From positions 1-64,000 of the forward strand of contig JAFNAS010000001.1 of the NCBI GenBank assembly GCA_017860295.1: DNA of 64,000 bases. The letters run 5' to 3'. The translations under genes and the position numbers were made by a program. This DNA is from Bacteroidota bacterium. Its GTDB lineage: Bacteria; Bacteroidota; Bacteroidia; Bacteroidales; Paludibacteraceae. Shown here piece by piece: positions 16,715-26,069 of the stretch (the stretch's first letter is position 1; each line of letters begins with the position of its first letter). A model generated the notes under the pieces. It searched no databases, had not been told where the DNA came from, and was given only the letters and a program-made list of their open reading frames with translations.

Positions 16715-17974
16715 ATGAAAGCATTAATGTTTGGATGGGAGTTTCCTCCGCATATTCTGGGTGGATTAGGTACTGCGAGTTACGGTCTGACCCGAGGAAT
16801 GGCGCTACAGCCCGACATGGAGATTACCTTTGTCATTCCCCGTCCGCATGGCGATGAAGATCAGAGTTTTCTTAAAATCATAGGTGCATGCAACGTACCT
16901 GTCGTTTGGCGCGACGTCAATTGGGACTTTGTCAACGAACGCATCGGCAGCATCATGCATCCCGACGAATACTACCACCTGCGCAATCATATCCGTTACG
17001 ACTACAGTCGCATCGGCACCAACGAGCTGGGCTGCATCGGCTTTTCGGGACGCTATCCGGATAATCTGTTGGAAGAGATCTCCAATTACGAAGCCGCAGC
17101 AAGCGTCATCACCCATGCTTATCAGTTCGACGTTATCCATTCGCACGATTGGCTTACCTATCCGGCCGGCATTTTTGCCAAACAAATCACCGGCAAGCCA
17201 CTGATAATCCACGTTCATGCTACCGATTTCGACCGAAGCCGAGGAAACGTGAACCCGACCGTTTACGGCATTGAAAAACGGGGAATGGATGCAGCCGACC
17301 ATATTATTACGGTAAGCAACCTTACCCGGCAAATCGTCATCGAGAAATACCACATCGACCCGAACAAGGTTACCACCGTTCATAATGCCGTAGAACCGCT
17401 TGCCGATGCCGATACATTCGCCAAGGAACCCCGGAAAGATAAAATAGTTACCTTTCTCGGAAGAATCACCATGCAAAAAGGGCCCGAATACTTTGTGGAA
17501 GCGGCGGCTCAGGTACTGCAAAAGACCCGCCACGTACGCTTTGTGATGGCCGGAAGCGGCGACATGATGAACCAGATGATTCATTTGGTAGCACAACGTG
17601 GCATTGCCGACCGATTTCATTTTACTGGTTTCCTGAAAGGACCTGAGGTGCACAACATGTTGGCTCAAAGCGATGTTTACATTATGCCCTCGGTATCCGA
17701 ACCGTTCGGCATCTCTCCGCTCGAAGCCATGCAGGTGGGCACGCCGACTATTATCTCCAAGCAATCGGGATGTGCCGAAATTCTGACCCATGCCATCAAA
17801 ACCGATTACTGGGATATCGATGCTATGGCCGACGCCATCTACTCCATCGTGAAATATCCGGCCATGTACAAAAGCCTGCGTGAAGAGGGGCGTGCCGAAG
17901 TGAACAGCATCACCTGGGAAGATGCCGGAAAAAAAGTACGGGCTATCTACAATCGAGCACTGGGATGGTTCTGA
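16715..17974 (+). CDS. GT4-type glycosyltransferase, glycogen-synthase-like
   Basis: 419 residues. The N-terminal Rossmann half has MFGWEFPPHILGGLGTASYGL, the glycine-rich donor loop of starch/glycogen synthase-like enzymes. VIHSHDWLTYPAG carries the HDW motif. The C-terminal half has the nucleotide-sugar site MPSVSEPFGISPLEAMQVGTP with the E-x7-E pattern. Joined to the debranching enzyme gene (23 bases apart) it most likely extends glycogen or a related alpha-glucan. The donor, UDP- or ADP-glucose, cannot be told from sequence. Confidence 0.88.
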   Translation: MKALMFGWEFPPHILGGLGTASYGLTRGMALQPDMEITFVIPRPHGDEDQSFLKIIGACNVPVVWRDVNWDFVNERIGSIMHPDEYYHLRNHIRYDYSRIGTNELGCIGFSGRYPDNLLEEISNYEAAASVITHAYQFDVIHSHDWLTYPAGIFAKQITGKPLIIHVHATDFDRSRGNVNPTVYGIEKRGMDAADHIITVSNLTRQIVIEKYHIDPNKVTTVHNAVEPLADADTFAKEPRKDKIVTFLGRITMQKGPEYFVEAAAQVLQKTRHVRFVMAGSGDMMNQMIHLVAQRGIADRFHFTGFLKGPEVHNMLAQSDVYIMPSVSEPFGISPLEAMQVGTPTIISKQSGCAEILTHAIKTDYWDIDAMADAIYSIVKYPAMYKSLREEGRAEVNSITWEDAGKKVRAIYNRALGWF

Positions 17975-17985
17975 TTAATCAAACA

Positions 17986-18021
17986 AAAAACGGGAAGCAC
18001 ACTTAGCCGCTTCTCGTTTTT
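17986..18021. terminator. Bidirectional terminator
   Basis: The arms AAAAACGGGAAGC and GCTTCTCGTTTTT form a stem between the convergent glycosyltransferase and GNAT genes, with A and T runs on either side, so it can serve both. Confidence 0.8.
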
Positions 18022-18030
18022 CATTACACG

Positions 18031-18528
18031 TCATTCAATTTCAACCAACATTTTCACCATCCAGATTGTACAGGCGGTATGACCCGAGTTGCCAAGTGCA
18101 TGCGAAACAGAACGAAAACCAGCCTTCTCATACATACCGACAGCTGTAGCCAGTTCGGGGAAACTTTCGAGATAAAGTTGGTCGTATCCCAGTGCCCGGG
18201 CAGAGTCAAAACATTGCTGCAACAGTCGCTTGCCAAGTCCTTTACCCCGATAGGAAGAAGAGAGATAAAACTTCACCAACTCCGCGCATCCGAAAGGTAA
18301 GCCTTCGGTAGGATATACCCCGCAACTGCCAACCGGTATGCCATCGTCGACCGCCACCCAGCAAACCGAACCGGGTGTTTCGAACAACTGATAAAGCGCA
18401 TCGGTGGTCGGGTCGGTATAAACCGTTCCGGGACGGTCGATGCCGTATTCGCGAAACACCTTACGAATCAATGCTGCCAGCAGCAGATTGTCTTCCGGTT
18501 CTATTGGTCGGATAACAACGTTACTCAT
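18031..18528 (-). CDS. GNAT-family N-acetyltransferase
   Basis: 165 residues. The acetyl-CoA loop is YRGKGLGKRLLQQCFDSARALGYDQLYLES, containing the R-x-x-G-x-G/A signature, and the next strand is MYEKAGFRSV. It begins VVIRPIEPEDNLLLAALIR like many small-molecule or protein acetyltransferases; the substrate is unknown. Its start overlaps the end of serB by 8 bases, so the two are translated together. The link to serine synthesis is only by position. Confidence 0.9.
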   Translation of the reverse strand: MSNVVIRPIEPEDNLLLAALIRKVFREYGIDRPGTVYTDPTTDALYQLFETPGSVCWVAVDDGIPVGSCGVYPTEGLPFGCAELVKFYLSSSYRGKGLGKRLLQQCFDSARALGYDQLYLESFPELATAVGMYEKAGFRSVSHALGNSGHTACTIWMVKMLVEIE

Positions 18529-19741
18529 TCAGATACGAATCTTTAAAGCCGAGAAAATAGAGGATACCGTCCAGCCCGATCGTGGAGAGCGACTGACGGG
18601 CATTTTCCTTCACCTTGGGCTTGGCATGAAAAGCGATTCCAAGTCCGGCTACGCCCAACATGGGCAGGTCGTTGGCGCCATCACCCACAGCTATTGTCTG
18701 AGCAATATCCACCTTTTCCACCTGGGCAATCAGGCGCAGCAGTTCGGCTTTGCGCTTGCCATCCACGATATCGCCCACGTAGTTGCCGGTCAGTTTGCCA
18801 TCCACAATTTCCAGTTCGTTGGCATACACATAGTCGAAGTTATATTTTTGTTTGAGGTAATTCCCGAAATAGGTAAATCCACCGGAGAGAATCGCAATTT
18901 TAATCCCTACGCGTTTCAACACACTCACCAGGCGATCCAGCCCTTCGGTAATCGGCAGGTTTTCGGCAATGTTCTGCATCACCGATTCGTCCAGACCCTT
19001 GAGCAACTTCACGCGGCGGGCAAAACTCTCGGAAAAATCGATCTCGCCTCGCATGGCCGCTTCGGTAATAGCCCGCACTTCAGCACCCACCCCGGCACGT
19101 TCGGCCAACTCGTCGATCACCTCGGTCTCTATCAGCGTAGAGTCCATATCAAAGCAGATAAGGCGGCGACTGCGGCGATACATGTCGTCCTCCTGAAACG
19201 ATATGTCAAGTTGAAGGCGCATACTCAACTCCATAAACATGCGCTGCATCTCCTCTTTGTTACGCGGAGTACCACGCACCGACAGTTCCACGCACGACTT
19301 GGAGCTACGCACATCTTCCTTGAGGGGAATACGTCCGGTAAGACGCTGAATCATATCGATATTCAGCCCCTGATCGGAAACAACGCGCGTCACCTCGGCA
19401 ATCTGAACTGCGGTCAGTTTCCGACCGAGCAACGTCAGGATGTACCGGTTTTTGCCCTGAAGGCCTACCCAACGTTCGTAGCGTTCTTCGGTGATAGGGG
19501 TAAACTTGATGCCCACACCCAGTGCGTACGATTTGAAGAGCAGCTCCTTCATAATTTCGCCCGAGTTGCCGCTTTCGGTTTTATAAAGAATACCTAATGC
19601 CAGATGGTTATGAATATCGGCCTGTCCGATATCAAGAATAAAAGCGCCGTAACGCGCGAGGATTTCGGTAAGTGCCGAGGTCACGCCCGAACGGTCTTCT
19701 CCCGAAATGTTGATCAGAACAATTTCGTCTGTAGTGGTCAT
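18521..19741 (-). CDS. serB: Phosphoserine phosphatase with N-terminal ACT domains
   Basis: 406 residues from ATG 19741; the longer frame to 19861 adds 40 non-homologous residues. Residues 5-180 form two ACT-like regulatory domains (EIVLINISGEDRSGVTSAL and YILTLLGRKLTAVQIAEV). The C-terminal HAD phosphatase has motif I CFDMDSTLIE with nucleophile Asp198, motif II ILSGGFTYF and motif IV AVGDGANDLPML. It removes phosphate from O-phosphoserine in the last step of serine synthesis. The ACT domains suggest control by serine. The minus-strand TACTTTTG at 19772-19779 is a fitting -7 box 31 bases upstream. Confidence 0.95.
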   Translation of the reverse strand: MTTTDEIVLINISGEDRSGVTSALTEILARYGAFILDIGQADIHNHLALGILYKTESGNSGEIMKELLFKSYALGVGIKFTPITEERYERWVGLQGKNRYILTLLGRKLTAVQIAEVTRVVSDQGLNIDMIQRLTGRIPLKEDVRSSKSCVELSVRGTPRNKEEMQRMFMELSMRLQLDISFQEDDMYRRSRRLICFDMDSTLIETEVIDELAERAGVGAEVRAITEAAMRGEIDFSESFARRVKLLKGLDESVMQNIAENLPITEGLDRLVSVLKRVGIKIAILSGGFTYFGNYLKQKYNFDYVYANELEIVDGKLTGNYVGDIVDGKRKAELLRLIAQVEKVDIAQTIAVGDGANDLPMLGVAGLGIAFHAKPKVKENARQSLSTIGLDGILYFLGFKDSYLNE

Positions 19742-19970
19742 AAGTGTAAAACTAATCCTTTTTTGCGGTTGCAAAAGTAAGGAAAAAGTTTTAACAGCAG
19801 AACGAATTGGATAGAAAGTGTATAAAAACACGCCCGATCGACCAAATAGTTGAACAATCACACCTAACTATGTTGTTAATTTAAAAACCTTTTTATACAT
19901 TTGCCCCGTCCGACAGATGAACATATCCGACCTATACGGTCAAAAGACCACACTAACCAATTCTATTACA

Positions 19971-20243
19971 ACTTCTCGCGAAAGGAGTTTACCCAAAGAG
20001 ACCGGGAATCATCCCGAATCCTTCGGGTAAGTGCCCGAAGCCAAAAGGAACATCCCTTTTTCGAAAAGGAACATTCCCGAAACCGAAAGGAACTTGCCTT
20101 TTTAAAAAAGGCACTTGCCCGAAGCCAAAAGGAATGTTCCTTTTACAAAAAGAGACTTACCCGGAAGCAAAAGGCTGTTGCCCGAAAAGAAAAGGCTGAT
20201 GCCCGAAGGTTTCGGGTCGATACCTGCGAACAAAAGGACGAAT
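19971..20243. repeat. Strict 21-base tandem array, about 13 units
   Basis: Units begin CCCGAA or CCTTTT at 20013, 20034, 20055, 20076, 20097, 20118, 20139, 20160, 20181, 20202 and 20223 without loss of register, and two weaker units extend it to 19971. The typical unit is CCCGAAGCC-AAAAGG-AACTTG; from 20034 to 20159 CCCGAA and CCTTTT types alternate, giving a 42-base higher-order period. The frame through it (19901-20260) would encode a basic seven-residue repeat such as ARSQKEC/SFYKKRL. The array lies 90 bases before a small coiled-coil gene. Coding and regulatory explanations are both open. Confidence 0.85.
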
Positions 20244-20333
20244 ACTATCCGACATACTGATGTGCCTATGGGGGCAAGGTACATACAGACGAGAAAATGC
20301 CTCCGATTTTTTAACCTTCAATACCATATTTCT

Positions 20334-20648
20334 ATGGCAACACTTACTTATGCCGAGCAAATCAGCAATGCTCAGGTGATGGCAGCCGGCTTGAAAAACA
20401 ATGCCGCACAAGTAGCACGTCGCGGGCTCGATGCTCAGTTCATCACCGATCTGGAGAGCAACCGGACGGAAGTTTCTACACTGAACGACCAGCAGGAGAA
20501 GCTCAAGTCGGACTTGAAGCAAAAAACTGCCGATCTGGAAGCCAAACTGGCCGAGCTCGACAAGAAAATGGCAGAAGCGAAGAAAGTAGTCAAGATGGAC
20601 TTCCCGAAAGAGCAATGGGCTCAGTTCGGCATCACCGACAAGCACTGA
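20334..20648 (+). CDS. Small coiled-coil hypothetical protein
   Basis: 104 residues from ATG 20334. The start MATLTYAEQISNAQVMAAGL is followed by a long helical, heptad-like part (residues 45-85: LNDQQEKLKSDLKQKTADLEAKLAELDKK). The protein ends with VVKMDFPKEQWAQFGITDKH. I recall similar small proteins in Bacteroidota without a known function. There is no signal peptide. The 21-base array lies just upstream; an in-frame extension into it is possible but the ATG here gives the family-like start. Confidence 0.75.
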   Translation: MATLTYAEQISNAQVMAAGLKNNAAQVARRGLDAQFITDLESNRTEVSTLNDQQEKLKSDLKQKTADLEAKLAELDKKMAEAKKVVKMDFPKEQWAQFGITDKH

Positions 20649-20660
20649 TTCGCACTAAAA

Positions 20661-20692
20661 AGCCGAACCTCCGCAAGGGGGTTCGGTGTCAG
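20661..20692 (+). terminator. Hairpin after the coiled-coil gene
   Basis: CCGAACCTCC pairs with GGGGGTTCGG around GCAA. The stem is strong but no T run follows, so it may be an mRNA-stabilising hairpin. Confidence 0.5.
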
Positions 20693-20772
20693 TTCCTTAC
20701 TGAGGCCTTAACTTTGAGGTACGACCTCGGCATCAAAAATCAAAGGCAATCATCCACTCTATACTCAATAAT

Positions 20773-21474
20773 ATGAAAATAAAGAATATCGTAGAAGAAA
20801 GAATCAATGCGCTATGGCAAACATATAAATCCCGGGATTTTTGTAAATATCCTCCTTTATCCGTTTCTGAAGTACCAGATGAAGGCATTATCTTTATCGG
20901 TCTTAACCCATCATTGGATAAAAACGTCAAAAATGTATCAGTCTCCCCAGATGCAAACATTGAGTTTTATCCTTTAGGAGTGCACAAAACAGAGAACTAT
21001 GCCTATTTCAAAAAATTCTCTGATATAGCAGATAAAGTTCAGTTACCTTGGGGTCATCTCGATTTGTTGTATATGAGAGAAACAAAACAACAAGGAATTA
21101 GACACCTTTTAGAAGTAGAAGATGGAATTAATTTTATTTACCAACAACTTATGGTAAGCAAAGATATTTTAGTCAATCTATTAAATGAGAAAAAGCCTTT
21201 AATTTTTGTCGTAAACAATACTCTATCCCGCGACTTCTTAGGCAAAGATAGGCCTCTAGATTATTCAGACGACCAACAGCACTGGATGGATTTTCGATTC
21301 AAGTGGAGCAATGAACTAGGCACTTATCTATATAACGGGCACCCATTTTTCTTTTGCAGCATGCTGACCGGTCAACGCGCTCTAGATATCGGTTCCTATG
21401 AAAGGTTAATATGGCATATAGATTTCGTAAAGCAAAAAATGAATTTTAATCAACCAAAAAATAATCTATCATGA
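20773..21474 (+). CDS. Hypothetical protein with a uracil-DNA-glycosylase-like GLNPS motif
   Basis: 233 residues. EGIIFIGLNPSLD near residue 42 resembles motif 1 of the uracil-DNA glycosylase superfamily (GxxP), and YLYNGHPFFFCSMLTG near residues 194-209 could hold a second motif. The similarity is short, so a glycosylase role is only a suggestion. The gene is more AT-rich than its neighbours. Its stop overlaps the start of the next gene (ATGA), so the two form a pair. Confidence 0.6.
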   Translation: MKIKNIVEERINALWQTYKSRDFCKYPPLSVSEVPDEGIIFIGLNPSLDKNVKNVSVSPDANIEFYPLGVHKTENYAYFKKFSDIADKVQLPWGHLDLLYMRETKQQGIRHLLEVEDGINFIYQQLMVSKDILVNLLNEKKPLIFVVNNTLSRDFLGKDRPLDYSDDQQHWMDFRFKWSNELGTYLYNGHPFFFCSMLTGQRALDIGSYERLIWHIDFVKQKMNFNQPKNNLS

Positions 21475-22466
21475 AAATCAGATTTTTCTTACTTCTTTTG
21501 AACGTAGCAATAATATGTCAAGCTCAGAAATTATACACATATGCTGATAAAGAAAAAACATACACTTACTATTTAGATTCAGCTGGAAATAAAGTCGGCC
21601 ACGGCAATTATGTCAATTGTTATTCAAGTAAATTTTCCGAAGGTTGTACTTATGGACATTACAAAAAAGGCTATCGAGATGGCAAATGGAGTGCAACAAA
21701 TACTCTCAAAAATGAACGATTCTATAATGATCCGAATATTCTCATCACCGGAACTAATTCCGCTATTTTTGAATATGACAATGGAATTCCACATGGCACA
21801 TGGGCTTTTGAAGCTAATAACAAGATGGCATACTATAAGTTTAATTACAGAACTAACAAAAAGGAGATTGACCATTATTCGGTCGAACATTATAAACTAT
21901 CTTTCCAGTTTAATCACAATAATATTACAGGATACTTTCATTTTATTGATCACGCTTATGACAACAAAATTGTAACTCCATCCCTCTTAAAAAAGACGGC
22001 TTTCCCTGAAATTCTAATATTGAACAGTATAATTAAGGCACAAGGTGTTTGTGATGTACATGGCCGATTTTCTGACAAAGGACAAGCCATAGGACAATGG
22101 TTCTTTGACAAAAATAATACTATGGTAGAATTCCAGAATGGCGTATTAATTACTCAAAGAATTAAAACAATTGCAGAACCTCAAAAATGGATTGAAATAG
22201 ACAATGATGCTGATTTATTACATATGCGTAAACAATACAGCACTGGCTTAATATCACAAGAGCAACTACTATCTTCGGGGTATAATATAGAATATATCAA
22301 CTTATTTAGCAACAGCTCTTTCTCAAACTTTGATGCTTTTGGACAAAAGGGAGATGCTTCTTATCCCACTGATGCTTATGATGCCAATGATTATGACAAC
22401 ATGGATATTTTGAATAAAATTTGTACTAGGAACTATGGTCAATTCATCTATATAACCAAAAAATAG
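21471..22466 (+). CDS. Secreted hypothetical protein with MORN-like repeats
   Basis: 331 residues with an N-terminal signal peptide (MKIRFFLLLLNVAIICQAQ). The middle has YGHYKKGYRDGKWSATNTL, DNGIPHGTWAFEANN and KGQAIGQWFFDKNN, which look like degenerate MORN/YwqK repeats of the type G-x-x-x-G-x-W. The C-terminal 90 residues are not recognised. It overlaps the preceding hypothetical gene by 4 bases, and both share AT-rich base use. Function is unknown. Confidence 0.65.
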   Translation: MKIRFFLLLLNVAIICQAQKLYTYADKEKTYTYYLDSAGNKVGHGNYVNCYSSKFSEGCTYGHYKKGYRDGKWSATNTLKNERFYNDPNILITGTNSAIFEYDNGIPHGTWAFEANNKMAYYKFNYRTNKKEIDHYSVEHYKLSFQFNHNNITGYFHFIDHAYDNKIVTPSLLKKTAFPEILILNSIIKAQGVCDVHGRFSDKGQAIGQWFFDKNNTMVEFQNGVLITQRIKTIAEPQKWIEIDNDADLLHMRKQYSTGLISQEQLLSSGYNIEYINLFSNSSFSNFDAFGQKGDASYPTDAYDANDYDNMDILNKICTRNYGQFIYITKK

Positions 22467-22527
22467 ATAGCTCATCTCTCAAGGAACAATTCTCAAAACA
22501 AGGATATTATTGGCTAAAGCCAAAATC

Positions 22528-23796
22528 TTACCACTTCACCAGCCCTACCGTTTGCAACAGCAATGTCAGATTGAGTAGAATCACTATCACCGCAATGCCC
22601 GAAATAAGGAAGATAGTTCGTTTTTTGTTGGCATATTTGCCCATCACTTTCTGGGAAGAGGTGAGATATACCTGAAGAAGCACTGTTATGGGCAACTGAA
22701 TACTTAGCAACATCTGCGAAAGCAACAATCCCTGAAACGGATCGGAGATAAAGAAGATAACGGACACAGCACCCACGATAGAGATCAACACACCCCAACG
22801 GGAGTGGTTATCTTTGATGTCGTACGGTTCGGCAAAGAGGCCGGCAAAGATGGAGCCACCCGCCATTCCTGAAGTAACACTGGAGGCGACACCCGCCATC
22901 AGCAAAGCCACCGCAAAAATAACCGATGCATTGCTGCCTAACAAAGGTTGTAACAACTCGTGCGCTTGTTGCAATTCTGTTACCGATTTACCCACTTTGA
23001 AGAAGGTGGCCGCCGCCATAATAAACATGGCGCTGTTGATGGCCCACCCCACAAACATGGAAAGCAGCGTATCGGCAAATTCATACTTCAGCAACTTGCG
23101 AATGGAGGTATCGTCGCGCTTATGCAACTGACGGCTCTGAATCACTTCCGAATGGAGGAACAGATTATGCGGCATCACCACGGCCCCCAACACGCTGAGC
23201 ACGATCAAAAGCGATCCATGCGGTATCTGAGGCATAACAGTGCCGACAGCGACTTTTCCCCACTCCACATTGACCAAGGAGAGTTCATATATAAACGAGA
23301 TACCGATGAGCGATACGAATCCGATGATCCAACGCTCAATTTTACGATAGGAGTTGGTGAACAACAGTATCAGCACCACGACAGCCGACAGCACAGCTCC
23401 TACCTTTAGCGGAACGTTAAAGAGCATCTGCAACGCAATGGCAGCTCCCAATATTTCGGCAAGCGAAGTAGATACCGAAGCAATCATGGCCGTGCCCAAC
23501 ACCGAACGGGAAACCACCGGGCGCAGGTGCAAGGTAGCAGCTTCGGAGAGGCACAACCCGGTAGCAATGCCCAGATGCGCCACGTTGTGTTGCAGCACGA
23601 TCAGCATCAGCGTACTGAGCGTTACCACCCAAAGCAACGTATAGCCGTAGCCCGCTCCCCCAGCAATATTCGTCGCCCAGTTACCCGGATCGATAAACCC
23701 CATGGTAACCAGCAATCCCGGCCCGATGTATTTCAATACCTCAAGCCCTCCGAATACCGGATTGTGTCCGACTTTACTGAATATATTTTTCAACAT
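22528..23796 (-). CDS. mntH: Nramp-family Mn2+/Fe2+ transporter MntH
   Basis: 422 residues with about eleven hydrophobic segments. The metal-binding DPGN motif is at residues 36-39 (GFIDPGNWATNIAGG), and the partner motif MPHNLFLHSEV is present in the sixth segment. The protein takes up divalent manganese or iron with protons. I see no MntR or Fur site in the upstream 118 bases. The gene stands alone on the minus strand, in the same direction as ispG. Confidence 0.93.
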   Translation of the reverse strand: MLKNIFSKVGHNPVFGGLEVLKYIGPGLLVTMGFIDPGNWATNIAGGAGYGYTLLWVVTLSTLMLIVLQHNVAHLGIATGLCLSEAATLHLRPVVSRSVLGTAMIASVSTSLAEILGAAIALQMLFNVPLKVGAVLSAVVVLILLFTNSYRKIERWIIGFVSLIGISFIYELSLVNVEWGKVAVGTVMPQIPHGSLLIVLSVLGAVVMPHNLFLHSEVIQSRQLHKRDDTSIRKLLKYEFADTLLSMFVGWAINSAMFIMAAATFFKVGKSVTELQQAHELLQPLLGSNASVIFAVALLMAGVASSVTSGMAGGSIFAGLFAEPYDIKDNHSRWGVLISIVGAVSVIFFISDPFQGLLLSQMLLSIQLPITVLLQVYLTSSQKVMGKYANKKRTIFLISGIAVIVILLNLTLLLQTVGLVKW

Positions 23797-23914
23797 GAAT
23801 CAAGAACAAAGAGAAAAGAGCAAAGAATAAAGACAATTGGATGATCATTTACCCAATTAAAATTGTATTTAGAAGCATCACACTGAGAACTGAAGACTGC
23901 GTACTGGGTACTTT

Positions 23915-25663
23915 TTATTTTCCTTCGCACTCCTTAATCAGCGCCAGCAGTTTCTCCACGGCTTCTTCTTCCGGGATATTCTTCTCCACGCACTCTTTGC
24001 GGCGATAGAGACTTACTTTGCCTTTGCCGGCTCCCACATATCCGTAGTCGGCATCGGCCATCTCGCCGGGACCATTCACGATGCACCCCATGATACCGAT
24101 TTTCAATCCGGTAAGGTGTTTGGTAGCAGCCTTAATTTTGGCAACCGTACTTTGCAGATCGAACAGGGTTCGTCCGCAACCGGGACAAGAGACATATTCG
24201 GTTTTGGAAGTCCTGACGCGCGATGCCTGCAGAATACCGAAAGCGGTAGAGACGACATCATCATCGGAGAGCATCGGATTTTCAAGCCAGATACCATCAC
24301 CGAATCCATCGATAAAGAGCACTCCCAGATCGGCAGCTGCCGACACCTGGAAATTTTCCTTGTCATCATCCACATACTTACAGTAAAGAATCACCGGCAC
24401 CTGACAGTTGTTCGTCATCAACGTATGAAAGAATGCCCGCATTTCACCCACCGGATTGGCATGATCGGACGAAAGGATAACGACAATATTTTCGGCAACC
24501 TTCAATTGTCCGATCATCTCATCTGTCAGATCGCGATAGGTAAGCTGCACAAAACGTACAGGGACAGGCGATACAAGAGCCGCTTCGATTTGCTTGGCAG
24601 TAAAAAGAGCCAAATGATTTTTGAGATAATCGGGTTGCAAATCGCCGAAATCAGTTCCCGTACCAATTACAACCGGCACATAGCTATTTCCGATATTACC
24701 CACAGGTAGTGACTCGCGCCGTTGATATACATAGGGATTGAATAGTTCAAATGGCTTTGCCTTGATGGGCAGATGACACGCGCAGTTCACCACATGCTTC
24801 ATCAGTTTCAACGCCACCGGAATCTCCTTTTCGGGCTCTTCGCTCAACGAAACGCGAATGGTATCCCCAATGCCGTCGGCCAGCAATGCGCCGATACCCA
24901 CGGCCGATTTGATGCGTCCCTCTTCGGCATCTCCCGCTTCGGTAACACCCAGATGGAGCGGATACGACATTCCCTCATCGAGCATGGTAGCCACCAACAA
25001 ACGTACGGTTTGCACCATCACCACCGTGTTCGATGCTTTGATAGAGATGACGATATTATCGAAATTTTCCTCACGGCAAATACGCAGGAACTCCATGCAC
25101 GACTCCACCATTCCGGCCGGTGTATCGCCGTAACGACTCATAATACGGTCAGACAACGACCCATGGTTCACCCCCAGACGTAAAGCGGTGTGGTGACGGC
25201 GACAGATCTCAAGCAACGGAATCAGTTTTGCTCGAATCTTTTCCAACTCCTGACGATAGCTTTCGTCGTCGTATTCCAGTTGTTTGAATACACGGGCGCT
25301 ATCGACAAAATTTCCGGGGTTGATGCGCACCTTTTCAACATATTGTGCAGCTACTTCGGCAGCAGCCGGATTGAAGTGAATATCGGCCGAAATAGGCTGA
25401 CGGTATCCCCGCTCGATCAATCCGAAACGAATATTTTGCAAATTTTCCGCTTCACGCACTCCCTGAGCGGTAAGGCGTACCAATTCTCCACCGGCATTGA
25501 AAATGCGGATGGCCTGATCCACGCTACGTTCGGTGTCGAGTGTGGAGGTATTGGTCATCGACTGAATGCGAACAGGATTAACCCCGCCCATCTTCAGTGC
25601 TCCGATAGTCACTTCGTGTGACATGCGGCGGCGATAATTAAATAAATCGGGACAATATTTCAT
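23915..25663 (-). CDS. ispG: 4-hydroxy-3-methylbut-2-enyl diphosphate synthase IspG, long form
   Basis: 582 residues, the long form with an extra domain between the TIM barrel (residues 1 to about 280) and the iron-sulphur domain, as in plants, Chlamydia and Bacteroidota. The [4Fe-4S] cysteines are in CPGCGRTLFDL and GIMGCIVNGPGEM. It converts MEcPP to HMBPP in the MEP isoprenoid pathway. The TIM barrel begins TIGALKMGGVNPVRIQSMTNT. The gene is complete and not closely linked to another pathway gene. Confidence 0.95.
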   Translation of the reverse strand: MKYCPDLFNYRRRMSHEVTIGALKMGGVNPVRIQSMTNTSTLDTERSVDQAIRIFNAGGELVRLTAQGVREAENLQNIRFGLIERGYRQPISADIHFNPAAAEVAAQYVEKVRINPGNFVDSARVFKQLEYDDESYRQELEKIRAKLIPLLEICRRHHTALRLGVNHGSLSDRIMSRYGDTPAGMVESCMEFLRICREENFDNIVISIKASNTVVMVQTVRLLVATMLDEGMSYPLHLGVTEAGDAEEGRIKSAVGIGALLADGIGDTIRVSLSEEPEKEIPVALKLMKHVVNCACHLPIKAKPFELFNPYVYQRRESLPVGNIGNSYVPVVIGTGTDFGDLQPDYLKNHLALFTAKQIEAALVSPVPVRFVQLTYRDLTDEMIGQLKVAENIVVILSSDHANPVGEMRAFFHTLMTNNCQVPVILYCKYVDDDKENFQVSAAADLGVLFIDGFGDGIWLENPMLSDDDVVSTAFGILQASRVRTSKTEYVSCPGCGRTLFDLQSTVAKIKAATKHLTGLKIGIMGCIVNGPGEMADADYGYVGAGKGKVSLYRRKECVEKNIPEEEAVEKLLALIKECEGK

Positions 25664-25681
25664 GTAATGATGAATTATAAA

Positions 25682-26059
25682 TTATGAATTATTTACGGAA
25701 TTCTTGTTTGTCTTGACCGTTAGAATAATACTTCGTATGATTTTCATCAGTTCCGTAGCATCATTCTGCATGGACACAAATTCCGGCTCCGACAAAAAAT
25801 CCGTTTCTGTTAAAAGCTCCAACCAATATAAGGTTTCATCGGTTTCTTTTTGTGCAATACCCAGTTTATGAATAAAATCAGCTCTGCTTTCCGCATTTTG
25901 AGCTTCTCTCACATTAGCGCCAATAGAAGTTCCACTCCTCAATAATTGTTTAGACAAGACATACTCTGCCTTATTGGCTATAATGTACTTATACAAATTC
26001 ACCGTGCGAACCGCAAAGGTAAATGATTTATCTCTCAGTACATTTTTCTTATCATTCAT
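25682..26059 (-). CDS. Four-helix-bundle protein (S23/23S-intervening-sequence family)
   Basis: 125 residues. RDKSFTFAVRTVNLYKYI, LSKQLLRSGTSIGANVREAQNAESRADFIHKLGIAQKE and DETLYWLELL match the family first seen in intervening sequences of 23S rRNA genes. Family members also sit between ordinary genes and seem mobile. The gene lies between ispG and nth and is flanked by similar AT-rich words in opposite orientation. Nucleic-acid binding has been proposed for the family; nothing more can be shown here. Confidence 0.9.
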   Translation of the reverse strand: MNDKKNVLRDKSFTFAVRTVNLYKYIIANKAEYVLSKQLLRSGTSIGANVREAQNAESRADFIHKLGIAQKETDETLYWLELLTETDFLSEPEFVSMQNDATELMKIIRSIILTVKTNKNSVNNS

Positions 26060-26069
26060 AACTCATCAT

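Noticed and set aside
18440-19597. 385-residue plus-strand frame antisense to serB
   Set aside because: Long because of the codon bias of serB; histidine- and glutamine-rich text without domain features.
19901-20260. 119-residue frame through the 21-base array as a certain gene
   Set aside because: Any repeat with a length divisible by three stays open; no start signal or homologue is visible, so I keep it only as a possibility in the repeat entry.
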